Assembly (NCBI GenBank): GCA_010909165.1
Contig: MU008156.1
Span: 496,001-560,000 of the forward strand
DNA length: 64,000 bases
Reading direction: 5' to 3'
DNA from: Anthoceros angustus
Taxonomy: Eukaryota; Streptophyta; Anthocerotopsida; Anthocerotales; Anthocerotaceae
The notes below the pieces were generated by a model. The model was not told the origin of the DNA and did no database searches. It was given only the letters and a program-made list of their open reading frames with translations. How positions within the stretch are numbered: the first letter of the stretch is position 1; each line of letters begins with the position of its first letter. This document shows positions 1 to 11,300 of the stretch, one piece after another. The translations under genes were made by a program, and so were the position numbers.

Positions 1-1525
1 ATGGGTCCATGCTTGCCGCAGGGACGGAGGTAAGCTCGGCAGTGCTCTTTGTTCCTTGGCTTTTTGGCGCCATCAGTCCCAGCTAATCCGATGAAGCAAC
101 AAAGAGATCCCATTGTCAACCTCTTGATCACTATCCCGCCTTACTGCATCTCTGCTCAATGGTTGCAGAAAGGACACCTTCGTGTTTTCAACTGGCCAAG
201 CATGACGGTCGTACTTGATGAGCCTCACACACTCAAGCAAATACGAGACTTGGATATCAGGTTGTCAATCGACTTCAAAGTAGATCTGTGTCATGTGATT
301 TTCAGCTGCAGATGGCCTCTCTGCAGTCACACTGACTGGTGTTCTTGTTGGCAGCATGGATTCTGCTCGAGTTGCAGTGTCAGGTGGTGGTGTTTGCCAA
401 GTCTGGAATCTTCATTCTGCAGCAAAGGAAGGCACCTTGTCGAATGAGGTAGTTGCCAGCTTTGTGCACAAAGTTGCCATCAAACCTCTGCCATGTGGAA
501 ACCCTTCTTTGTAGCTAATGGTCTGTGTCTTGCGTTGGCACGTATTATATTTAGGTTGCTGATATCGGAGTTTTGATGGGTTTGCAGGGCGACATGCTTG
601 ACTGTTGTAGGTTTTCGAAAGCAGGAAAGAAGCCTTTCCTTTTCGTTGCAGTCAACCGAGGTGCATTTCAAAGTGCTCATTTGTGGTGCCGCACCGATGC
701 TAAGATTATATTTTACGCTTGCTCTTTTTCAGACAAACTGCTAAGCTGCTGCAGCTGTGCTACATGATTTCTATTCAGGAGGCAAGGGTTACATCGGTGT
801 GTGGGTCATCAGTGAGTGGGAAAAGTGCCTCGGGCTGAAGAAGGTTCAGCATACTTCTGTAACGTCGCTTGCTGTCACTCCGAATGGTAAACGTCTTGCT
901 ATGTAAGTGGTGTTGCTTAGGGTTTATAGCCTTTCAGAACCGTTTGAGAACAGATTTGGGGATCGCTGCTCCAGTGGAAGTTTTCCTGACCCTTTTGCTT
1001 GTCGGGACTTTACAGTGGAGGTTTACTTGGACAAATCACGATACTTGAAGTAGTGAACATGAGCCTTGTGCACAAAGTTCAGACTGACCAGGCTGGGTCA
1101 ATCACTTTCTTGGAGTTTTCTCGGAATGGCAGGTTCGAGACCAGCTCTTCTTACTTTAACTCTATTTGCCGACCATGCGCAGCACTCATGTCATGTCAGG
1201 TTAGAGCATCTCAGCATTGCACACTATGTCATAATTCAGTTTCTCCTTGCAGGGAGCTGTTGTCTCTGGCAGCGGACTCCACCTCAGAGGTCCTTCCGAT
1301 CCATTTAGAGCGAGAATGGAAAGGTTTGTTGCATCCTTTGTATTGCTTACAGTCGGGAGCTGCTACCAATGCTGTGTCTCATTCTGACTCTTGTAACTTG
1401 TGCATCCTACAGAGTGGGAGCTCTACTCGATACTAGCTGCCTCTATCCTACTCTCTGTTGTAATTGCTTACTGGCTGTATTTAATATCCGACAACTTCTG
1501 GAATGCTCCACCGGGAAGAAGATAG
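1..1525 (+). CDS. SEC12-like WD40 ER-membrane protein (PHF1/STL family), 5' truncated
   Basis: C-terminal 236 residues of a WD40 protein. Exons in continuous phase: 1-29, 169-260, 355-448, 588-660, 779-902, 1016-1132, 1253-1323, 1413-1525; every intron is GT-AG. WD-type stretches include GSMLAAGTE joined to KGHLRVFNWPSM, VAVSGGGVCQVWNL, YIGVWVISEWEKC, SVTSLAVTPNGKRLAIGG and SITFLEFSRNGR. The last exon encodes one hydrophobic segment (about 20 residues, YSILAASILLSVVIAYW) followed by a short tail, the C-terminal anchor layout of SEC12 and its plant relatives. In this family SEC12 is the exchange factor that loads GTP on SAR1 to start COPII vesicles, while PHF1 helps phosphate transporters leave the ER. 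The N-terminal region that would tell them apart lies outside the window, so function is given at family level only. Confidence 0.8.
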
Positions 1526-1935
1526 CAGCCATTCAGGCTTCCTGTGGAGGCCATTCTCTCTGCCCGTTAGATGGGATCCAACCCTTTGTAGACTACTATT
1601 ACGTATTTCCTTCATTGCTGCCAGAAATTGTCTGGCAGATTGATAAAAATAGTCTGTGGTTACCTCGGTATGAACCGAAAAATCAAACCTACTGCACTGT
1701 ATGCTCCAACGTTTCCAGAGCCAGTCTTGAATAATGCAAGATAGATTGCGGGATTGGTGTCATCCACGTTGTCCAACGGTGCAAACCAAAGCAGCTCCAA
1801 CCCCTTCCTCTCTAACAGGCATCGCATTCTGCTGCGAAGTGCGACGTGCGAAGTTAGAAGTATCACAATCCAGGATGTCCCTCTGATCACCTAAAGGGCG
1901 TTAGGGCCTTCAGGGTACAATTCAACAGTGAAAAG

Positions 1936-2463
1936 CTATGACTCTGATTTGTATCTGGCAACCTCCTCTTCGTTGGAAAGTTTGCCCATGAGCCTCCCTG
2001 CAGAGCATTCATATGCGCACATGAACCCTCCCAGCAAGCCAATTAACCCTGCTGTGTACATAGAAGGCCCTCTTACAAAGCAACTCCCTCCTGCCATTTG
2101 AAACTGGTCTGTCAGTCACAGGAGAATGCAGATTTTTCCCAGCACCTCGCACCACATCCAAAAAAGAGCTGCGTTGAGGCAATCCGAGCCGCCTAGCTTT
2201 CCAAAATTGTTGCAGCAGCACCGGTGCAACAACAATCAGCAAAGCATCAAGCGTCCTACTTAAACCCTTGAACAGACGTCAGCAAGATGGCCGGAGCAGC
2301 AGCCCATGGCAAGCAAGGCACCTGCAAGATAACCGACGGGTACGGCGCTGGCAGTCACTCCAGACATCTTCAGGTAGTCGGAAAAGCTGAAGTTGGAGAT
2401 GGTGGTGGAGGCGGAGGGATTGCGGTCAATCACAGGAAAGCGGGGCTCTCGCATCAGCACCAT
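1936..2463 (-). CDS. Mitochondrial complex I accessory subunit, plant 21 kDa type
   Basis: Two exons on the minus strand, 2463-2322 and 2090-1936, give a 98-residue protein; the Arabidopsis counterpart has about 106. Exon 1 encodes REPRFPVIDRNPS and SDYLKMSGVTASAVPVGYLAG. Exon 2 continues with RGPSMYTAGLIGLLGGFM and SAGRLMGKLSNEEEVARY. This matches, in order and spacing, the plant NADH-ubiquinone oxidoreductase 21 kDa subunit (PVVDRNP, GYLSG, GPSM, GLIGLMGGFMYAYQNSAGRLMG, EVA.Y). The intron (231 bp) is GT-AG in phase 1. The protein is a small, partly hydrophobic membrane-arm accessory subunit. The start at 2463 is the first ATG of the frame; a second Met three codons later is also possible. 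The stop is 411 bp past the SEC12-like stop on the opposite strand, so the two genes converge. Confidence 0.85.
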
Positions 2464-3057
2464 CTTTGCTGTCGCAGCCAGCGCTGTTTCAATTTCTTCC
2501 TTCCTTTTTCGTTCCGCCGACCAACAACCTGCAGCCGGATTCGCCTCCTCCGCACGGAGAACGGACTGAGCACGCCAGGGAAAGCGTCAAATCGCCATTG
2601 TATGTACTGTAGTCTGTACAGGAGGCAAGCGGCCACCGTGCTTTACACCCTCGTCACTCTCGGTTTTGTTTTCTTACGCCTCCGTATGTTCCGATCTCAT
2701 GCGTATGAACGTTTTATCGTAATCGCTCCTATATACGTCACACCGTAATCGGATGCCATCCTACACCCATGCATGAAGCGAGGGATGGTTGATGCGCCAT
2801 TGGATGATAGGGTTGGGGCTGGCCAGCGGCATCGATAAGCATGCAGCATCCTGAAGTGAAGGTTCGGCAGCTCTGAGCTAACAGCATGGGAGAATTGACG
2901 CATCGGTTTTGTGGAGGCCAACGGTCCGAAAATTCACAATCCGGAGCAAGGATCCGGTCAGTAGGAATTTGAGAGGATTCATGGATGTTTGGAAAGTTTT
3001 TTGCAAATCTTGTGCTGGTTATAACCAGCATTTGATGGATGAGCCGATGGAGGGGCG

Positions 3058-3250
3058 ATTGTGCTGCTGCTTTACGGATTTCCTGAAGAGAGCTGGTACT
3101 CCTGGCGGCACCAGCTGCCAGCTATGGCAGCCGCGGGTTTCCATGCTGTTGCTCCTGACATCCGAGGGTATGGCGAGACCAAGGGGCCGAGGAGTACACC
3201 TCGCTGCACTGAGATGATGCTCTCTTGCCATGTGACAGAATCAACTAAAG
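3058..3250 (+). pseudogene. Epoxide hydrolase (alpha/beta hydrolase) exon fragment
   Basis: The frame reads IVLLLYGFPEESWYSWRHQ, then MAAAGFHAVAPDIRGYGET, the N-terminal signature of plant soluble epoxide hydrolases (LLLHGFPE.WYSWRHQ...APDLRGYGET). The oxyanion-hole motif HGFP is YGFP here. After GYGETKGP the expected EYTSLH is found only in another frame and is followed at once by a stop, so a frameshift plus nonsense change break the gene. No exon with the nucleophile Asp or the catalytic His was found before the next gene. Best read as a decayed fragment. Confidence 0.6.
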
Positions 3251-3405
3251 ACGCAATTGAAGTGCCCGCTTTTACTCTTGAATTCCACAGTCAGCATATG
3301 TACCTACTTCCAAACCCTTAGCTACACAGACAAGCCTTGAGAGAAACATCGCCCAATGGGAGGAGCACTGCCTACGTCAAGGTCTTGGAATTTGGTCAGC
3401 TAGAT

Positions 3406-4378
3406 TCACTTCAGCCAAGCAGCGATGCCCTCCACGGCCGGAGCAGAAACGTTCTTGACAATGTTTTCAAACAGGGCGGACACGAAGATCTCGTTCGAGC
3501 TGCCGTGCGAAACAGTCGCTCCGCCGGGCACTGACACCTGGAGCACGCGCCACTTCGTCATGGTCAGACGGCGTTCCTCGTTTCGAGGTTCGCGATTCGC
3601 GACCGAACGTCTCAAACGCGGTTGCAAACATTGTTCTTGTATTCATGACAGATTCGGCAGACCGTGGGCTCGGTGTGGAGTGCAATACCGTGATCTCGAC
3701 GACCGAGGGAGAAGGGAAGGCGAACACGACAGCGCTGATGTAGTCGACGCTCCGGAAGAATGCGGTCAGGGCGTGAATCTCCTTCTCCTCAGCCTCTCCA
3801 AGTTTGTTGTCCTTGGTGAGCTTCTGCTTGATGATTGGCTCCACCTTGGCCGCAAATCCCGACCCGGGGGTTTGCTCCAAAAGTGAGCCGATGCTAATGA
3901 ACTTCTCCACAGGCGCTGCAGATGGAGAGCGCGTTTAAATTGTGCGCAGTAGCTTACGGATTTCAGCAATGGCATTTGAGGACATACCTTTGGACAGAGC
4001 TGCGAAGAAGGACTCGTCATTCAGGAGCTCCTCAGCGGATTTCCCTTTCCAAGACTGGAGGTGCGAAACCACGTCGGCCTCGAAGTAGGCTCCTATCCGG
4101 GACACTTTCACAGGCAATCCCTGAATTTCCCTTTCTTGTTCACCTGCGGGAATTGTCACGCTGTCAGGATACTGCACCTCTTGCAAATGATGTGCAACCT
4201 GTGAATTGCAACACAAGAGATTTCTAGCATTACCATGGCCTGCTAACAAGAGAGTCTTGGACAGGCCCAGGGGAGCGGTAATGCTGTCGGGGAAGGTCTG
4301 GGCCACTGTCACAGTCACACAACATTCCGGAATGCAAGCTTCAGGAAGAGTGTGTGCTTTCCAGAGATCAAATTGCAC
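3406..4378 (-). CDS. Chalcone-isomerase-like protein, 5' end unresolved
   Basis: Minus-strand exons with matching phases: (about 4345)-4234, 4143-3988, 3915-3689, 3537-3406. Joined, they read TVAQTFPDSITAPLGLSKTL, LLLAGHGEQEREIQG, VKVSRIGAYFE, LQSWKGKSAEELLNDESFF, APVEKFISI, then a helical region and a C-terminus ending IVKNVSAPAVEGIAAWLK. This is the chalcone isomerase fold: SKTL.L.G.G, IG.Y.E, WKGK..EELL and APVEKF all occur at normal spacing. By eye, the catalytic Arg, Thr, Tyr and Asn of true CHI align with Gln, Ser, Phe and Ile, so the protein is probably a non-catalytic CHI-like (CHIL) form, which in plants helps chalcone synthase, or a divergent fatty-acid-binding relative. The first coding exon was not located with certainty; a candidate transit-peptide-like frame lies at 4590-4405. 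Confidence 0.7.
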
Positions 4379-4404
4379 AGGACTGCTTCATGCACTTACT
4401 GGCT

Positions 4405-4920
4405 CTAGGCCTTGAGCAACACAACGTGTCGAGATGCGCTGAAGCCTGAGCGGAGCGGAGTGGTTTGAGCTTTGAACTTCACGTACACAGCCAAGGCTCT
4501 GGACGCACAGGTCTGGAACCGCGAAAGGAGCGTGCGCTGTGCAGACGTCTCGTCGGAGGCGAGGTTTTGTACTGGAACGTGTGCCTGCACCCGATTGAAG
4601 CTTGTCTGGGACCGTTCAACAACTGGTAGGTCCCGGTTCTGGAAGGAGACGCCCAGTCAAGGTCGAATTAGTGGGCGGACGAAAGTCGACATGTGACACA
4701 TCCTTACTGGGCGGGTCCACCCGTCAGGCTTTCGGAACTGTCTTGGTTGGTACAGCTCATGAAAAGCGGAAGAGAACACACCCGATGCTTCACAGCGCTG
4801 GATGGCATTGGGAAGTTTCTAGAAACATCAGGTCAAGCCAACAATAGCACGGGTGCTCATTCTACATGAGGCTATGCTTCAAATGCTGCAAGAACATGCT
4901 TAGAGACTGTATGCACTGAT
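4405..4920. other. Intergenic region between CHI-like and GH3 genes
   Basis: Probably holds the 5' exon or leader of the CHI-like gene (minus) and distal upstream sequence of GH3 (plus). A 61-codon minus frame at 4590-4405, rich in Arg, Ser and Ala, could be a plastid transit peptide, but it hits a stop before a usable splice donor, so no gene is called. Confidence 0.3.
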
Positions 4921-5080
4921 CCTGGCTCCCCCTTCGGCAAGCCATCCGCAGAGAAGGCAAGATGGAGAAGATTCTTACAGAGGGAAGCACATAGAACTGT
5001 CCTGGCTCCCACTCCGGCAAGCCATCGGCAGAGAAGGCAAGATGGAGAAGATTCTTACAGAGGGAAGCACGTAGAACTGG
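4921..5080 (+). repeat. Two tandem copies of an 80-bp unit
   Basis: Direct repeat of 80 bp: copy 1 4921-5000, copy 2 5001-5080. Both start CCTGGCTCCC and end AGAACTG plus one base, with only a few substitutions. It lies about 0.6-0.75 kb before the GH3 start codon, on the same strand. Confidence 0.9.
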
Positions 5081-5670
5081 TTACCAATTGCTCCTGAGCC
5101 CATCTCCGATAAAGATCAATACTTTCAAATCTCACTGCAGTCTCAGCCAACAGGTTGGGGATCACATCATGGCTTGGATGACTTGTATCCTCCATCACAG
5201 TGGCCTTGCTAGGAATTCCAATACCCCAACTATGCTCAGGCCCATGGAATTGGACGCCATTGTCTTTTGGGCCTGCACACTATATGAGCTCCAAATTGTG
5301 CAATTGGAAGTGGGTGGTTTTTGGAGTAAGCCTACCTTAGTCCTTGCCTGCCAACACTGTGCGCAGCAATATGGAGCTGGACTGGAAGGCATTTTTGTTT
5401 TGGGAATCTCGGCTCCCCAACCGAAATAACGATTCCTACGTCTGCTTTTTGATTCATCTCACTCTTATTACGACTTGCTGCCGACTCCGAACCTGCCGGC
5501 TTACGGACGGAGCTCTCGGTTACACACGTTCAAGCACGTGCAGCTTTGTTGCTTCAAGCTCGTGGTGCTTTGTGTTCCTCGCACCGCAAGACACAAAGAT
5601 TGCAGCGCCTGCTCGATCTTCAGCATTCGGATGTTTGTGGCTCGTCTCCCAACCTTTGCTGTGTATTGAA

Positions 5671-7904
5671 ATGGCCGTGTCTCCTGTGTCCCCAAGGGAG
5701 GTGCTTCTTGCGGACATAGAGGCGGTGAGCCAGGATGCGCGATCGGCGCAGCATCAAGTGTTGCAGAGTATCCTTGAAGAGAATGGGGAGTGCCACTACC
5801 TGCAGAAACTCGGGCTGGGAGGAAAGCGAGATTTGGAAAGCTTCAAGGCCACAGTCCCGCTTTCAGGATATAAGCAATATGAGGCGGACATCCAGAGGCT
5901 CATGGACGGGGACAAGTCCCCTCTTCTCTCCGATGCCTCCCCGATCGCATTTGCCTCCAGGTTAATCCACGTCCCACACACCACGATGCAGGCAGCCCTG
6001 AATGGCGTGACAGTGCAAACTCCGTATGATGATGCTCACTCTGTACCACTGACGTGCTGCAGCTCGGGAACTACTGGGGGGCTGACCAAGCATTTCCCTC
6101 TGAGCGAGCAAATTGTTGCTTCTTCTTCACTCATCCAAGCTTACGGAATGGCTGTCGGACAGAGGTACGTAGTCATTGGAATCCCGTCTTCTTAGCTCTG
6201 GAATCCGGGATGTACAAATAGGTAAGCAGTAGAAAGTGGGCTGCCTCTAAGCTTGCCTGATGAGGGACTGTATGATTGAAAATGATGTGCAGTGCCTTCC
6301 CAAGCAAGTTGCCGCCTGGAGTTGGAAAGGTTTGGTCAGGACTCCTCGCTGGAACGAGAAGCAACACCAAGGGCGGGCTCAAGGTCTCCACAGTCTCCAC
6401 TATCGCCCTCTTCTTCCCTCCTTACATGGAGTTCCTCGAATCTGTTAACCAGGCCGTCCCCTTGGAGGTGATGCAATGCACAGATATCCGCCAAGCAATC
6501 TATGCTCACCTTTTGTGTGCCTTGAGTCAAGCTCATGTACTGGAAGCTATAGTCGTCATCTTCGCCTTCTCTTTAGTGGAAATGTTTCGGTGTCTGGAGA
6601 CGGTGTGGCCAAGTCTGTGCCATGACATCCGAACTGGGCAGGTCAACACCGAGATTGTTACAGATGATGTGGTCCGCCAAGCAATCTTATCCAAGGTATT
6701 GGGCAACATTGTCAATCTTGAGTGGAGTTGGCACCTTTCATACTTTGTGCTTAGAATATGCATATGATGATGTGCCTGCAGGTTCTGAAGGCTCCTGATC
6801 CGGAGGGGGCCAATAGGGTTCAGGCGGAGTGCCAAAGTGGGCAGTGGGACGGCATTGTGCTGCGTTTGTTTCCCAACCTACAGTACTTGTCTGGCGTTGT
6901 CACTGGGCCTATGGCCCCCTTTGCTCCCATACTTGACAGATACACCCGCAACAATTTCCCTAAACTGGCGTTCGGATACGGTGCATCTGAAGTGGGGCAT
7001 TGTGCTTTTCCACTTCCCGGACCCATGCTTGCAGATCCTGAGTTATTTGTCTTCTGGCCAAGGCATGTATTCTACGAGTTTCTTGCAGAGGATGGAGGGG
7101 AAAATTCTGACACGCTCGTGGAGCTGACGGAGGTGAAGCTGGAGCAGAAATACGAAGTGGTTGTGACCACCACTGCAGGTCCATGCATTGCAAATGTCTC
7201 TTTGAAACAGTCTGAATGTTCAGTTAGTTGAGATGCTTCTTCACTGACCTCACATGTGCAACTCAGGGCTGTACCGCTACTCTATTGGGGACACCGTGGA
7301 AGTGACAGGCTTCTACAACACCATACCTATCTTCAAGTTTGCTGGCCGGAAAGGGGTTCTTCTGAGCATCAACACAGACAAGACTGACGAAAGCGAACTT
7401 CAGATGCTGGTTCTCAGGGCAAGCAAGAGCCTTCAACAGCACGGCCTGCTTCTGCTAGAATACTCCAGTTATGCGGACCATTCCACCAGGCCAGGCCACT
7501 ACATTTTCTACTGGGAGTTGCAAGAGCGATTGGCCAGGCCTAACCCAGCAAAGGGGAGTACCATGAGTCCACAACCTGTGTGCAGTGACCGCGCCAATGT
7601 GCGTCAAGCCTTACAGGAGTGCTGTAACCAAATGGACTCGTCGCTCAATGAACCTTACAGGAGGGGTAGAAGAAATCAGTTCATCGGACCATTGGAGCTG
7701 AGGGTTGTGAGAAAAGGAACTTTCGCTGCAATGAGGGAATACGCTCTACAGCGCGGGGCAAGCCTCGCTCAGTACAAGTGCCCACGGTGTGTGTCCCATC
7801 CTGCACTTGTGGAAATCCTGAGTTCCCAAACGGAGGAGAGGTATCACAGTTCTTTCCATGACTGGGAAGGGGTCCAACACAATGCAACATCGACAGGCTT
7901 GTAG
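5671..7904 (+). CDS. GH3: GH3 family acyl-acid amido synthetase
   Basis: Five exons, 5671-5960, 6063-6164, 6293-6695, 6782-7178 and 7267-7904, join in phase to 609 residues, the normal GH3 length. GH3 enzymes adenylate a carboxylic acid such as IAA or jasmonate with ATP and conjugate it to an amino acid in the cytosol. The three nucleotide-binding motifs are present: SSSGTTGGLTKHFP across the first intron, FGYGASEVGH in exon 4, and YRYSIGDTVEVTGFY at the start of exon 5. Other family blocks are VWSGLLAGTRSNTKGG, YAHLLCALSQ, LVELTEVKLEQKYEVVVTT and the C-terminal QYKCPRCV. The acyl substrate cannot be read from motifs alone. No canonical TGTCTC auxin element was noticed in the 0.8 kb upstream. 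Intact, with no frame damage. Confidence 0.93.
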
Positions 7905-8384
7905 TGGTGTACGGCTTTACTCCGTCTCTAGAACACTACCACCCTTTTGTCTTGCCCCCGGGTGTTTTATGACGCATTGGTTTCATCTGGAGGAGCAAGC
8001 TACTCTCCCAACACAACAGGAGAGCTGCAGCTCTCCAGCTTCCTTCCCAAGCCGCTCTCCACCGTCACTGGCGTCATTACAAGGTATGGTTCCCGATCTG
8101 CAGAAGCTGGATCTCCCTGTGAGCATGGCTCCAAGATCGCATCGCATTAGTCCAAAGTTTGTTTTTAGTGAATTGCATTAGTCCAAATTTCTAAGCCGCT
8201 GCGCTTAGATTGTCGCCTTTTACAGGGAGATCTAAGCTCACGCAATGGCTATCAGATTGAACCAGAGTCACTGTTAATCCAGCAATTCAAGATCAACACG
8301 TCCCTCTCCTCAGAATATTCCCACTGGTGGTTAATCAACTGTGAAACTGTACCCAATACGTCGGAGTTAATTACCTTGAATTTA
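7905..8384. other. Convergent 3' region between GH3 and SOS1-like genes
   Basis: Holds the 3' ends of two converging genes. A plus-strand frame at 7947-8150 (GELQLSSFLPKPLSTVTG) has no recognisable family. No RNA gene seen. Confidence 0.4.
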
Positions 8385-11300
8385 TTATCTTGCAACCTTT
8401 TTTGTCATGTGCTCATGACGAGGATTGGGGTCGACCTGTTCGATCTGGTTTACTACCCGTTGCCAGGGACGCAGGAAGTTTCTGGGTTTGAGAAGTTCAC
8501 GCACTAAAGTACTCTGAGGTCGAAAAAATGAAGAACAAGACAACACATTGTGCTGAAAGAAGAGGGTTCGGGCAGCTGTGTCCACATGGAAGTGCATTCC
8601 TTTATGTATCGAAGGTCCTGGAAAGACATAAAAATCATCCTCTAGTCTCTTCCTCAAAACGAACACAAAACCAAATATTTTATCACACGAACCTGAGATG
8701 TCATAGGTTGATGCATACAATTCGGACACCAAGCAAGCGGGCGCTCCGATCATGTCAGGACTTCCTTCTGGTTTTAAAACTCCTTCCAATAGGATCCCCA
8801 TATCACCGCAACGTAACTCTATCACCTCACCACTTACATATTTCCGCATTTGCCCTCTTTCACCTGTAACTGCTCTTAGGTCATGCATAGTGACTCCATC
8901 GAAACATTGAGGTATTTGAATCTTCGCAACAACCAGAGCACTTTCCTGCAACATGCAAGTCATCTCGTCTTTGCGATTACTCTCACAAAATCGGCGGGAT
9001 TACAATAAGAAAGGAGAACTCGGCTGTTGTCTAAAAAGTACAATACCTGCCAAAACAAATCCTCCAGCGCCTGTTCAGACTGCAAAAGAGACAAGAATTC
9101 TGTTTTCCCAACAAAGAGACAATGGACCAAGGACTCCGCTGTGACATCACAAAGATGTGGCATTCCAGCTAGCGTTTCATACAAACCCAAAACGCTGCCC
9201 TGATGAAATGTTGATCGGTAGGGACTCCTGCCTTTCAAGGCGTTACTGCTCCACTGCAGACCAACGAACAAAGGTCAACACAAGGTTAGGGTGTCACTAC
9301 GTTAAAACTGCAAGGGTACCAGAGAGGCTAAGGACCTTAAGAGTGCCGCTGGTAATGAACCATATCCCATCTGAACCTGATTTTTCCTTATACAGCAGAC
9401 ATCCACGAGATTTCAACTTCTTCTTGGCAGCCCTCAGAAGGGGTTCTTGTAGGCGAGGGGGCAGTGCTTCAATAAAAAACTGAGAACTAAGCAGTTCAAC
9501 TGCTGAAGGCATAACTACCGAAACCGGTCGCATGAGTCTCTTCATGTCGATCTGCAGGTGATACAGCCCGGACTGTGATGTGCGGGCTCAACATCTTCCT
9601 GCAACAAGTACCCTTGAATTCTTTACATACACAGGCAAGAAATACAGCAAACCTCTAGAGAATCACGTAATTTCAGTATCTCTTTCTCCCCGAGCTCTCC
9701 AACCTTCTCCACGTCTCCCACATATCCATTCAGGTGCATAAGAATTGCGTGTGCGACTTGTTTGAACCTTACGGCAGATAGCACCTGAAGGAAGACCGAC
9801 AAAAATAGATTGGTTTGATGATGGGGGATCCACAACTTTGCCACCTTTAGCAAACCTGAAAGGTGCTAACCTGCGGGAATGGCACTCGGATATCTTCCAA
9901 AAATTGTTTGGCCTCTTCGCTCTCCATTTCACTCTCAGATATGACTGCCTCTGCAACCGCAGGATCTCCTGAAACGGGCACCACACATAATAAGCTCCTC
10001 GATCTTCACAAACCTAGGCTCAAGTCTATCGCTTATCGATCCGGATCCGAACACTCACGGTGATCTTACCTTTCTCATGATCGATGAACTTAAGAAGCTG
10101 AAGCTGCACCTGCTGGTGAGCTGTAAGGAATGCTGCTGAAATGCAACAACCAAGCTCCAACCGCTCATTTAAAAGAGTTTGCAAAAATTTCTCAGGAATC
10201 CACCCGAACTTTTCCCGTTGAAAATTTTTGAGGAACCGTGGGAAGTGAACTTGCGGATGTATTCCCTTCCAGTCATGCAAGCCATTAAGATCTTCAAGAG
10301 CTTCATCCACAGATCTCATCAAAATCGTAGCCACTGTTTGCGTTATCCTCCCTTCGTCCAACATCTTCCAATACGCAGCTCGGACACCTGTGATGAAGGA
10401 GGTACAGAAATCAAAAAACTAAAAGAGTCAAGCCATGGCAGCCATCCTTTGTGAATGACCAGGTCGCTGTGACATCAAGTCGGGCACCCAAGCAAAGTAA
10501 AGGCCACGAAAACCAGTACTAATTCTCACTAACTTTAACTGACCAAATTGCAGCGATTCTCTCCGTACAGACACTTACTACTTAAAAATCGTAGACGAGC
10601 TTCTTGAAGAGGTTCCTTATGGAGAGCAAGAGTTGAAGCCCTTGACTCATGAGGATGCACAGAAAGTTCTGCATCAGAGACACCCTTGAGGCAGCATAGG
10701 TACTTCTTGATCGTTCCCCAGTCTACAGGACCCAGCTCCTGATCTTCACTTAAGGCTCTGAAAACCTCGAGACCTTTCCTGTACATCTCAGACTTTGCAT
10801 AGCGCAGCATAAGACCCTGCAAGCAAGAGAGACATTTGAACTAGAACCCATAAGATGTTTGACTTATAGTCAAATCCAGTACCATAAAGAAGTCTGACTG
10901 CAGCAAGGCAGAGATAGGATCCAGCCGCTCCTCACCATAGTTTCTGAAGGCCGAACCAGACCAAGGGCGGAGAGTAGAAACTGAGTTGTAGAGCCATTTA
11001 TGACGATCGTCATAAAGACTACCCCCCCTGTGAGAAACACGAACTGTTGAATCAAGTATCAGTATCACGTAGAAAGACCAGAGACAGTGAACATGCCCGC
11101 CATGGTCAAGCAGAATGGCTACCTGGGCTTGTGTCTTTCTCGATAGATATAAATATTCTGATGGTCCAGCTTGCTGCATTACCAAAGCGTCAGTGTGAGA
11201 AATATTCCAACGTGAGTGCAACTTGCTCAGCGTTGCTAGCTCCTCGTACAAAATCTGGGTAATCAATAATCACAATCAGGTTGAGACTTACAGCCACGAG

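Noticed and set aside
8385-8963. Separate 192-codon minus gene downstream of the antiporter
   Set aside because: Its position and strand fit the last exons of the SOS1-like C-terminal region; no start context for an independent gene.
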